A stretch of 20,355 nt of DNA, taken from positions 1 through 20,355 of the forward strand of contig DNWZ01000302.1 in the NCBI GenBank assembly GCA_003506095.1, in the 5' to 3' direction. Source of the DNA: Planctomycetaceae bacterium. Its GTDB lineage: Bacteria; Planctomycetota; Planctomycetia; Pirellulales; Pirellulaceae. Below the pieces are notes generated by a model that was not told where the DNA came from, did not search any database, and saw only the letters and a program-made list of their open reading frames with translations. Both the position numbers and the translations under genes were made by a program. Positions 7,676-14,746 of the stretch are shown here, in pieces (position 1 is the first letter of the stretch; each line of letters opens with the position of its first letter).

Positions 7676-7985
7676 ACAGAAAAAACCTAGGCCAGCGTCG
7701 ATATGCGTTCGGAGGCGATCTTCGATCGCGTGCGCAAGAGAGGCACGCTAGAGGTCGCCCGCGAAATCCTTGCAACCGCCCGCGGCCACACGTGAATTTA
7801 GGGAAGGTGGGTCAAAACGGACACAATCCTAGCGTCGCGAAAATTGCCCGATAGCACCCGAGCCAGTTTCGCTGATAGCGGACCGAAAGGCGACCTTAAG
7901 GGCGGTCTATCGCAACTTTATCTGTCATGGCGTCTGTGGATCAGCGTACGGTTTAGGGAGTCCTGCGTGATGACCAATCTGGAAA
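7676..7985. other. Intergenic region upstream of nhaD
   Basis: No recognisable gene, RNA or clear repeat. It should contain the nhaD promoter unless nhaD is read through from denD; no convincing sigma-70 boxes were identified by eye. Confidence 0.45.
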
Positions 7986-8241
7986 TTACCCATAAATCAC
8001 AGTGAGTGCTTTCGCACCAGTAGACAATGACCATCCACCAACATTGCATGCAAGGGTCTGCGCCAGCAAAATCAGCAAGATTTTGGCGGCCAAAAGACTG
8101 GCGCACACCAGGCGACTGGCCAGTGGGCTCGTCGGGTTTGATCGCCCGCCGAACAGGGCCCCCAGAAGGTCGGACAGCCCATGCGAATGCCAGATGATAG
8201 ATCATGCCCGGAATGCTGGCGAAAGGATTAAAGGGCTGCAT
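7986..8241 (-). pseudogene. Possible frameshifted small membrane protein gene overlapping the denD stop
   Basis: The denD stop overlaps an ATG (TGATG at 8243-8239), the usual layout of translationally coupled genes. From it the frame reads MQPFNPFASIPGMIYHLAFA, which looks protein-like, but then turns into a hydrophilic, Pro/Arg-rich sequence up to 7918. One base later, a second frame from about 8186 reads HGLSDLLGALFGGRSNP, then a strongly hydrophobic SLLAAKILLILLAQTLA, and stops at 7986. Joining them by skipping one base would give a membrane protein of about 85 residues. I recognise no family. It may be a pseudogene, a real short ORF of 107 codons, or chance. Confidence 0.35.
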
Positions 8242-9239
8242 CAGACCGAAGCAAAATCTTCGAGAAATTGTTTCACGATTTCTTTCACTGGCGGTGGCTG
8301 TGGCAGTCCCAACTTCATCGCACGCGAGCCGTCGATCGCTGTCGGCCAACCATTGACGATCCCTTGAATGCGGTCGTCGTATGCTTCGACGATTTTGCCA
8401 ATCGTTAGGTCGTGTTCCGCAGCGACTTCGGCCAATACTTGCTCAGCCAATAGAGGTGTCACTTGATGGGCCGGCAAGCCGACTGCACGGTCGCCACCGA
8501 GTCGAGATTCGGGTAATTCATGCAACGCGATCAAAGAATCGATCACCGTGCGATAGCCCGTCATCGGATGCCGTTGGTCGCGTCGGATCGGAAGTGGGCA
8601 GTCGATACCGGCGAGCGGTTCACGAAACATGCCGCTGGCCCAACTCGATGCCGCAGCATTTGGCTTACCTGGACGCACGATTACAGTCGGCAAACGCACC
8701 GAACGCCCGTCAAAGAATCGTTTACGCGAGTAATCGTTGACCAACAATTCACAAATCGTCTTGGTCATTCCATAGGTGGTTCTCGGCAAGTGTTTAGATG
8801 AATCCGAAAAACAGTCTGCGATCACGTCACCACCAAAACACGCGATGCTGCTGGCGAAGACGACGCGAGGCAATTCATCGGTCGTGCGGGCTGCGGCGCG
8901 AGCGGCATCGAAAACGTTTCGTCCGCCGTCGAGATTGACTCGCATGGCGTCTTCGAAACGTAATTCGCATTCACCGCTGACCATTGACGCCAAATGAAAA
9001 ATCGCGACATCAGCGTCGGTGCCCACGGCATCAAAGACGGCCTCACGATCGCTGATCTCACAAACCTTTCGCGTGACCCGAGGATCAACCGACAGGCTGG
9101 GAAACACGGCATCGAGCAGGACGATCGATTCGATGCGTTGGCGCTTACCCGATGGTGCAGTCAATTCGCCCTGCTTCAACAATGCCTCGCAAAGCATCGA
9201 TCCAAGGAAACCTCCGCCACCTGTGATCACAACTTTCAT
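8241..9239 (-). CDS. denD: DenD-like NAD-dependent sugar-acid dehydrogenase (D-erythronate dehydrogenase type)
   Basis: This is a 332-residue extended-SDR protein of the epimerase/dehydratase superfamily. The NAD-binding loop TGGGGFLG is at residues 6-13. Ser130/131 (in VVFASSIACFGG), Tyr156 and Lys160 (YGMTK) form the catalytic set. HLASMVSGECE and the RVNLDGGRNVFDAA stretch match the D-erythronate dehydrogenase group, which oxidises D-erythronate at C2 with NAD+ as the first step of its catabolism. The start at ATG 9239 is fixed by GAGGA 8 bases upstream and by the dinucleotide fold beginning at once; an open extension to 9389 runs through palindromic repeats and is not coding. It is divergent from a LtnD-like gene. 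The substrate is inferred from family likeness and context; other sugar acids are possible. Confidence 0.82.
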   Translation of the reverse strand: MKVVITGGGGFLGSMLCEALLKQGELTAPSGKRQRIESIVLLDAVFPSLSVDPRVTRKVCEISDREAVFDAVGTDADVAIFHLASMVSGECELRFEDAMRVNLDGGRNVFDAARAAARTTDELPRVVFASSIACFGGDVIADCFSDSSKHLPRTTYGMTKTICELLVNDYSRKRFFDGRSVRLPTVIVRPGKPNAAASSWASGMFREPLAGIDCPLPIRRDQRHPMTGYRTVIDSLIALHELPESRLGGDRAVGLPAHQVTPLLAEQVLAEVAAEHDLTIGKIVEAYDDRIQGIVNGWPTAIDGSRAMKLGLPQPPPVKEIVKQFLEDFASV

Positions 9240-9246
9240 AATGTTT

Positions 9247-9251
9247 TCCTC
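9247..9251 (-). promoter_or_regulatory. Shine-Dalgarno site of the denD-like gene
   Basis: GAGGA on the minus strand, 8 bases from the ATG at 9239. It decides against longer in-frame starts up to 9389, whose codons would cross the palindromic repeats. Confidence 0.7.
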
Positions 9252-9254
9252 ATA

Positions 9255-9282
9255 GTCGCGGATTGCTCCGCCAATCCGTAAT
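9255..9282. repeat. Palindromic 28-bp repeat, copy 1, in the denD-ltnD intergenic region
   Basis: A 7-bp perfect dyad, CGGATTG (9259-9265) and CAATCCG (9272-9278), encloses a CTCCGC loop. It is flanked by GTCG and TAAT, which are identical in copy 2. It begins only a few bases upstream of the denD Shine-Dalgarno sequence, so it lies in the denD leader or promoter. Confidence 0.75.
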
Positions 9283-9290
9283 GGGTCTTT

Positions 9291-9318
9291 GTCGCGGATC
9301 GCTCCGTCGATCCGTAAT
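9291..9318. repeat. Palindromic 28-bp repeat, copy 2
   Basis: It differs from copy 1 at three positions. Two of them are a paired change in the stem (T to C with A to G), so the dyad CGGATCG (9295-9301) / CGATCCG (9308-9314) remains perfect; the third is in the loop. The two copies are 8 bases apart, in the same orientation. This could be a REP-like element or a double operator for the divergent dehydrogenase genes. Confidence 0.75.
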
Positions 9319-9415
9319 CGAATCGAATGCTCGCTCCGCGGGTGGGTGCTGAGCGACATGTCGACTACATTGTCGGTGACAACCACCAACCATTACAAGA
9401 ATACACGAGGACTTT

Positions 9416-10288
9416 ATGGCACCGCGACTTCAAGGGCATCGTATCGGCTTTGTCGGACTGGGGAATATGGGGGGACCCATGGCGCGGCATTTGTTTTCCG
9501 CCGGGGCCGACGTGATCGTTTGGAATCGAAATCCAAATCGTATCCAGGCTGCAGTCGACATCGGAATGCGAGCCGCTCAATCACCTGCGGCGCTGGCCAC
9601 GGAAGTCGGACCAGGGATCATTTGCATCAATTTAACCGATACCGCGGTGGTCGAGTCGATCGTTTTTGGGGACGATGGTCTATCGAAGTCGCTTGATCCC
9701 GATGCCATGATCATCGACTTTGGAACCACAGGGGTGCCAGCGACGAAACGATTCGCGGAAACCATTTCCTGGGTCGATGCACCAGTCTCCGGCGGGCAGG
9801 TGGGGGCGGAAGCAGCGACGCTGTCGATCATGGTCGGTGGCGATGACGAAGCGGTCGCGCGGGCGTTGCCGATTCTCGAAACGGTCGGCAAACGCGTCAC
9901 CCACTTGGGCCCGTCTGGATCGGGCCAGGTGACCAAACTGGCCAACCAAATGATCGTTGCACAAACGATCGATGCGGTTGCCCAAGCGTTGCGGTTGGTC
10001 GAACTGGCCGGAGTCGATGCGGCTAGTGCGCGACAAGCGATGCTGGGCGGATTCGCCGACAGCCGCATTCTGGATCTACACGGTGATCGGATTGTCCACA
10101 GAAACTTTGTCGCCGGTGGCCGCGCAGCGTTGCAGTTGAAAGATGTGCGGCTGATTTGTGAATTGGCACAATCGGTTGGGCTCGATTCGCCGACACTAGC
10201 CAATTCACTGGAACGCTGGATCGAACTGGTCGAACATCGCGGCCAAGGCGATCTCGATCATTCCGGGTTATTCACGCTGTACGAGTAG
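9416..10288 (+). CDS. 3-hydroxyisobutyrate dehydrogenase-family protein, probably LtnD-like (L-threonate dehydrogenase type)
   Basis: This 290-residue beta-hydroxyacid dehydrogenase has the NAD(P) loop GFVGLGNMG at residues 11-19, the substrate motif DAPVSGG at 121-127, and the catalytic Lys174 within GQVTKLANQM. A helical C-terminal domain follows (about 170-290). The start is ATG 9416, with GAGG 5 bases upstream. The family includes 3-hydroxyisobutyrate, tartronate-semialdehyde and L-threonate dehydrogenases. Pairing with a DenD-like gene favours a C4 sugar-acid substrate, but a role as 2-hydroxy-3-oxopropionate reductase cannot be excluded. It is transcribed divergently from denD and ends one base before the stop of the converging SDR gene. 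The family is certain; the substrate is inferred. Confidence 0.85.
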   Translation: MAPRLQGHRIGFVGLGNMGGPMARHLFSAGADVIVWNRNPNRIQAAVDIGMRAAQSPAALATEVGPGIICINLTDTAVVESIVFGDDGLSKSLDPDAMIIDFGTTGVPATKRFAETISWVDAPVSGGQVGAEAATLSIMVGGDDEAVARALPILETVGKRVTHLGPSGSGQVTKLANQMIVAQTIDAVAQALRLVELAGVDAASARQAMLGGFADSRILDLHGDRIVHRNFVAGGRAALQLKDVRLICELAQSVGLDSPTLANSLERWIELVEHRGQGDLDHSGLFTLYE

Positions 10289-10289
10289 A

Positions 10290-11072
10290 TCAGCTATGCA
10301 TGACCCAGCCGCCGTCGATATTGATCGTTTGGCCGGTGATGTTACGTGCGTGATGCGATGCGAGATAAATCGCCATCGATGCAAACTCAGCCGGATCTTG
10401 CCATTGGCCCAGCGGCGAAACCTTCTTGATTTTTTCCGCAGCCCAAGTCTCATAATCAACCCGCTGCGGCTCGGGCAATCGCTGTTGCCCCCATTGCCAT
10501 ACCGACCGATTTAAATCGGTTTTGACCATGCCTGGGGCGATCGCGTTGGCACGCACTCCATGGGGCGCAAGATCCTTGGCCACACATTGCATGAAGTTGA
10601 TCAGACCAGCTTTGGATGCGCTATAGGGCGGGTCGGTTTGTGAACCGATCTGTCCCGCGACGGAAGTGAAAAACAAGAATGATCCGCTGCCGCGTTTGGC
10701 CATGTGAGGCGCTAATGCATGAGCCACCTGTGCGGCGCCGATCAGGTTGACGTTTAACACTCGCGCCCAGGCATCGGGTGAAACATTCCAAAATGGGAAC
10801 CCGAAGGAACCTGAGCCGATACCGACACAAAAAACGACATGATCGACCGCCACTGCCTTGTCAGCAAAGGCTTTCAGGTCGCTGGATGAAGTCACATCAC
10901 CAGCGAAAAACGCATAATCCATCGGTGACGATGTTGAGTCCGGGGGAGTCAAGTCAAATCCCAAGACACAGCATTGTTCTTCATGAAAGATATCTGCAAT
11001 TGCGCGGCCAATTCCACGAGCAGCACCGAATACGGCGACGGTCTGGCCTTGAAGATTCATTTGCATTGACAT
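10290..11072 (-). CDS. Short-chain dehydrogenase/reductase
   Basis: This is a 260-residue classical SDR starting at ATG 11072; ATGs at 11066 and 11060 are alternatives and none has a good ribosome site. The cofactor loop FGAARGIG is at 15-22, with NVNL near 107-110. The catalytic residues are Ser137, Tyr150 and Lys154 (YSASK). APGMVKTDL follows, and the C-terminus INIDGGWVMH is typical. The usual NNAG motif is replaced by a CVGIG-like sequence near 82-86, an uncommon variant. An acidic Asp at the end of beta-2 (LGFD, residue 40) suggests NAD rather than NADP. It probably oxidises a sugar, polyol or hydroxyacid in the same pathway as the two neighbouring dehydrogenases; the substrate is unknown. 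Confidence 0.88.
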   Translation of the reverse strand: MSMQMNLQGQTVAVFGAARGIGRAIADIFHEEQCCVLGFDLTPPDSTSSPMDYAFFAGDVTSSSDLKAFADKAVAVDHVVFCVGIGSGSFGFPFWNVSPDAWARVLNVNLIGAAQVAHALAPHMAKRGSGSFLFFTSVAGQIGSQTDPPYSASKAGLINFMQCVAKDLAPHGVRANAIAPGMVKTDLNRSVWQWGQQRLPEPQRVDYETWAAEKIKKVSPLGQWQDPAEFASMAIYLASHHARNITGQTINIDGGWVMHS

Positions 11073-11119
11073 GATGCCGATAAGGTGAAAATGGGTCCGA
11101 CCGTTTCTGAAAACAGAGT

Positions 11120-11722
11120 CTAAGGCTTTGCAAATGGCCCGGTGTGCCCATCGGTTTTGTATGCACCTTCGCCGCCTTGCTCGCACCCAGAGGTCCACCG
11201 CATCCACACCCGGCGGTAAGGAAACAATCCATGGTAGTCCAGTCCCCAAACTCCTTCACTGCAGTATCGGCTTCGGCCACCCCATGCTGCACCGCCACCA
11301 ACGTAGCCGGCCGAATACTTGGGAGTGATGGACAGCTTGGCCCAAGAGGCGACGCAGTGTGGGTTTCCTGCACGCTCGCAATCCGAAATGGTGTATCGAT
11401 AAGGAGGGCAGTCGCCACGATCGATATCACCGGGCATTTGTCGATGAGGTTTTCGTGGTCGGCCAGGGGCGTAAGAAACCGCAGAGCCCGAACAACCCGG
11501 CCCCAATGAGTCGTAAACTTGGGGTGAAACTTCATCAGGTTGCTCGGTGGCTTGCTGCCAATCGCCGTCAACCGAATCGCCGTAATACGCGAGCTCCCAT
11601 GCATCATAGCCGGGCGACGGCACACCTGCTTTTGAACCAACCCGCTTGCCGCTGGCATCATCATCCGCCATGACTTGCGAGATGCTGATCGAAAGTACCA
11701 TTATAACCGTTGTCCGCAACAT
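11120..11722 (-). CDS. Small secreted protein of unknown function
   Basis: The protein is 200 residues from ATG 11722, giving the signal peptide MLRTTVIMVLSISISQVMA with a cut before DDD. In-frame ATGs at 11773 and 11764 would place an uncharged, non-signal-like extension in front and have no ribosome site. The mature part has an acidic linker, then a Cys-containing segment (PGCSGSAVSYAPGRP, then YRYTISDCERAGNPHCVA), then a Gly/Trp/Tyr-rich end (SAGYVGGGAAWGG, YCSEGVWGLDYHGL, GGEGAYKTDGHTG). The aromatic Gly-rich end looks like a conserved extracellular beta motif of planctomycete secreted proteins, but I cannot name a domain. It lies 47 bases upstream of the SDR gene on the same strand. Confidence 0.7.
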   Translation of the reverse strand: MLRTTVIMVLSISISQVMADDDASGKRVGSKAGVPSPGYDAWELAYYGDSVDGDWQQATEQPDEVSPQVYDSLGPGCSGSAVSYAPGRPRKPHRQMPGDIDRGDCPPYRYTISDCERAGNPHCVASWAKLSITPKYSAGYVGGGAAWGGRSRYCSEGVWGLDYHGLFPYRRVWMRWTSGCEQGGEGAYKTDGHTGPFAKP

Positions 11723-11957
11723 GCCCGGCGCATCGACGAAACGCAAGGTTGACGAGACGCGCATAGGGCACATTTAGGTTGACTGGTTTGAAACACGTGA
11801 CGATTCTTCGTCGTCACCGATTCAATACGTATCGTCGTTGCATGTTACGCAAAACGAAAGAAGTGAATCGACGTGATTCATTCGCCTTATTTTACCTAGC
11901 TTGCGGGGATGCATTTTCGACCAATCGACACGACCTGCGATCTTATCAATCGCTCAA

Positions 11958-14477
11958 TCACACCAAAGGATTTCGATTAAATTTTTGAAATGGCAGACGA
12001 ACATCTCCGACGATGAATTGATCGACCCTGTTAGCAGTCGGTGGTTCGAAACCTTGTTGGCTCGCGACAGTCACGACATCGTCTTGGTCAACCCCGTCGC
12101 CGCTGACACCGAGTCCTCCGCCGAGGACTTTGCCACCGCCTGAGGAGACATAAACGGGCGTGCTGCCAGGAAAGAAGACAATTCCGTTTTGATTGGCTAA
12201 AGGTTGGGATACGTTTAGACCTTGCAGTGTGACTTCGTGATCGCCCTGATCGCGAAAGTTTCGACTTCGTACAAACGCGTCGTAAAACATGGGACTGGAG
12301 TGGTTGGGGTCCGCATAGATCTCGAACGCTAGCGGATTGTTGTTGATCACGTTTTCGGCTGTGTACGGATTAATGCCTGGCAAGCGGAGTCCACTGAACG
12401 GGCCAACCAAACTGCAAATCGTCGGCTGTTGGTCGCAAAGTGGGGTTGCCGGTTGCAGAGCAGCGGTCGATCGCGGCAATTCGACGCCCGTCGGAAACCT
12501 CGGGCCGGCCAAAAATCGGAAAGTTCGATTGGTAAGTGCCGTTCCTGGAGCAAGCGTGTCACCAGATTGACCGAAAGCCGTACTAACAGGCCCAAAGATT
12601 CCATCGTCATTGAAGTCGACGCGATCCGCTGCCACTAAAGCGTTTGCATCCGCGTAGTACGCAGTATTGCGAGCCTTGGCCACCGCGACATCGATCGAAA
12701 AAATCGTCGCGTCGGGCATGCGGTAGAGCCCCAGAACATTCCCGTGTGTGTCGGCAACGGCCAAAACCATCCGCGTCGTCGCTCCGGGCCGGAGATCGGC
12801 TTTGAGCCGGATTGCGGCGCGGGTTGCATTGGCCTGCTGAACACCAGCATCGATCATCAGTTGAACGTCCTGAGCCGTCAGACCGCCGGGAATTGCAGAG
12901 TCTTGGGGGGCGACCAGCCAGCCATGCGGAACGGGCGTGCCAGCAAGATGCAAATCACCGCCGGGATTGACTTTCACATCGTTGCCGCTGGATGCCGGAT
13001 TGGCTGCGATCAGCGATCGACCAAACGCGAGCAAGCGATCAATCCCGGGAACGGGAAATTGGGGGCTAGGCGTTGGCCCAAGGATTTCGAGTGTAATCCC
13101 CACCAGGTCGATTCGACCATTCAACGCGATGAAGTTTGGCAACGGCGGCAATTTCGCATTCAGGTCTGAAACATTGCGAATAAACTCCGGACGACCTTCA
13201 ATTCCACCGCCAGCCGATGCGGCAACCGCCATGAACTCGGCTTCGAGCACCTTATTGGCATTGGTTCGCTCTCTTTCGCTCTGTGCTACTCCGCCGCGTT
13301 GGGATGCATGAACAAACCCCTGTTCGTGCGTCGCAAATCCATCTTCACCTGGGAAGAAAACGCCGATTCCACCGACTAAGTTGAACTTACTTTCACCGCC
13401 GAGCAAAAAAGTCTTATATAAGGGAACACCGCCGGGCAGGGTCGCGACACCCCTAGATTGCGACCGTAATGAAGTCGCAGTGATCACACCATAAGACTCG
13501 GGCCACACCCCCATAAAGGACTTCGCATTATCGGGAATCGCCCCTTCAACCGCATTGAATCGTTTTGCAAGTGTGAAATCATCCGCTGTTTGAAGCACTC
13601 CATCGGCGCCGGCATGAACTCGGCTGTCGCGACTTTGCCGCTCGATCCCCAGCAAATCGACCTGGGGTGTGAACGGAATTTCAGGCGGGAATTGACCGCC
13701 AACGCCAATCGGAGCGACAAAGCCAGGGCCACGGAAACGTGCATCTGTGTGGACCGGCGACGACTCGACCTCGCGTTGGGTGACGGTCGATTGGCTGATG
13801 AATCGAACCGTGCGGCTGGTCAAGGGTGCCGCATTGCTGCTGAAGAATGCCGCTGTGCGCGCTTTTGCAACTGCCCCATCAATCGCAAACGCTAGCTTGT
13901 CCGCATTCCCCTGAAGTTCCGCCGCAACATCGGCTTCCACTCGGACCCCCAAAATCCGGCCGGCACGATCGACGACGGCAATGATTGCGTCGCGCGAGGG
14001 GGTCGCCGCAGAAGCTCGGTCCAATAATATTTCCACCTCTGCAGCGGTCATCTGACTATCCGCAGAAATCATCAAACCATCCGCCGTTAGATCAAGTTCA
14101 TCAAATACGGCGGGAAACAGCGAAAGGTCTGCCGGCGGTGTTGGGCTTTGCAGCGGTTGCATCATCCCTTCGGCGGCCATCAATTCGGACCCTGCTATGG
14201 CGCTCAAAAAATTGAGAACACCAAGGGCATCTTGCGCCGTCACGTCGCCATCTTTATCGACGTCAAGAAACGGAGCAAATGGAGGTCGTTCGTCGCGCGC
14301 ATCGATCGAGGATGTACGGGCGTTTCCCAACGAGGTGAGTACCACCAAAGCATCCAACGGCGTAGCCGTTGAGTCGCCATTGACATCGGCTGGCAATAAC
14401 TCGTTGTGCCAACTCGCCAAAAGCCGACGGTTTTCGAGTGTTTCGACCCGTAAAGGACGCTTACGCCAATAACTCAT
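11958..14477 (-). CDS. Surface protein with dockerin-like EF-hands and two GlcG/HbpS-like domains
   Basis: This is an 839-residue protein. The N-terminus carries RVETLENRRLLAS, the LExRxLLA-type motif that starts many planctomycete surface proteins. Residues about 28-92 hold two dockerin-type calcium loops (DVNGDSTATPLDALVVL, and DVDKDGDVTAQDALGVLNFL). Two GlcG/HbpS (Haem_degrading) units follow. The first spans about 142-400 (TAAEVEILLDRA, IIAVVDRAGRILGV, AIDGAVAKARTAAFFSS, GGVPLYK, LVGGIGVFFPGEDG). The second spans about 533-805 (TAQDVQLMIDAG, VLAVADTHGNVLGLYRM, AVAKARNTAYY, GGKVLGGGLGVSGDGVDQDD). Both are stretched by long inserts. HbpS binds and degrades heme; GlcG's role is unclear. The domain calls are good, but ligand binding here is untested. 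It is divergent from the barrel gene. Confidence 0.85.
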   Translation of the reverse strand: MSYWRKRPLRVETLENRRLLASWHNELLPADVNGDSTATPLDALVVLTSLGNARTSSIDARDERPPFAPFLDVDKDGDVTAQDALGVLNFLSAIAGSELMAAEGMMQPLQSPTPPADLSLFPAVFDELDLTADGLMISADSQMTAAEVEILLDRASAATPSRDAIIAVVDRAGRILGVRVEADVAAELQGNADKLAFAIDGAVAKARTAAFFSSNAAPLTSRTVRFISQSTVTQREVESSPVHTDARFRGPGFVAPIGVGGQFPPEIPFTPQVDLLGIERQSRDSRVHAGADGVLQTADDFTLAKRFNAVEGAIPDNAKSFMGVWPESYGVITATSLRSQSRGVATLPGGVPLYKTFLLGGESKFNLVGGIGVFFPGEDGFATHEQGFVHASQRGGVAQSERERTNANKVLEAEFMAVAASAGGGIEGRPEFIRNVSDLNAKLPPLPNFIALNGRIDLVGITLEILGPTPSPQFPVPGIDRLLAFGRSLIAANPASSGNDVKVNPGGDLHLAGTPVPHGWLVAPQDSAIPGGLTAQDVQLMIDAGVQQANATRAAIRLKADLRPGATTRMVLAVADTHGNVLGLYRMPDATIFSIDVAVAKARNTAYYADANALVAADRVDFNDDGIFGPVSTAFGQSGDTLAPGTALTNRTFRFLAGPRFPTGVELPRSTAALQPATPLCDQQPTICSLVGPFSGLRLPGINPYTAENVINNNPLAFEIYADPNHSSPMFYDAFVRSRNFRDQGDHEVTLQGLNVSQPLANQNGIVFFPGSTPVYVSSGGGKVLGGGLGVSGDGVDQDDVVTVASQQGFEPPTANRVDQFIVGDVRLPFQKFNRNPLV

Positions 14478-14619
14478 TCGTTTAACCCACGTCCGACGAT
14501 GCTGTGCGATTGTGGTGGATGGGCCCGTTTAAAACAGATCAACCTTTGTCCACGCTGGCTGTAGAATACTTAGATACTAACTGGAGGATGCTTAAGAAAA
14601 ATTCAATTGTCAATCATTA

Positions 14620-14637
14620 AAGCCGAAAGATCGGCTT
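14620..14637. promoter_or_regulatory. Perfect dyad in the divergent promoter region
   Basis: AAGCCGA (14620-14626) and TCGGCTT (14631-14637) form a 7-bp stem around AAGA, in the 269-base gap between the divergent starts of the GlcG-surface-protein and barrel genes. The location suits an operator controlling both genes, or a 5' leader hairpin of the barrel mRNA. No matching second copy was seen. Confidence 0.35.
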
Positions 14638-14746
14638 AACCCCCAGGATCATTGCGACCGATACGACCCTCACAGAGAGATTGGGGATCTAGCGTCTTAG
14701 GCGCACTTTCAGTGACCCGGGACACATTTAGCGTCTGCACGTCGCC

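Noticed and set aside
9255..9318. Start of a CRISPR array
   Set aside because: There are only two repeat units, with an 8-base spacing too short for a spacer, and no cas genes nearby.
9240..9389. In-frame N-terminal extension of the denD-like protein by 50 residues
   Set aside because: It translates the palindromic repeats into an IGGAIRD-like pattern, lies before the conserved NAD-binding start, and the good ribosome site belongs to ATG 9239.
9577..10203. 208-codon open frame on the minus strand inside the LtnD-like gene
   Set aside because: It is antisense to a gene with complete family motifs, and its Ser/Ala/Pro-rich translation matches codon-phase shadowing.
10981..11664. 227-codon minus-strand frame overlapping the secreted protein and the SDR gene
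   Set aside because: It overlaps two better-supported genes in another frame and has no domain or signal peptide.
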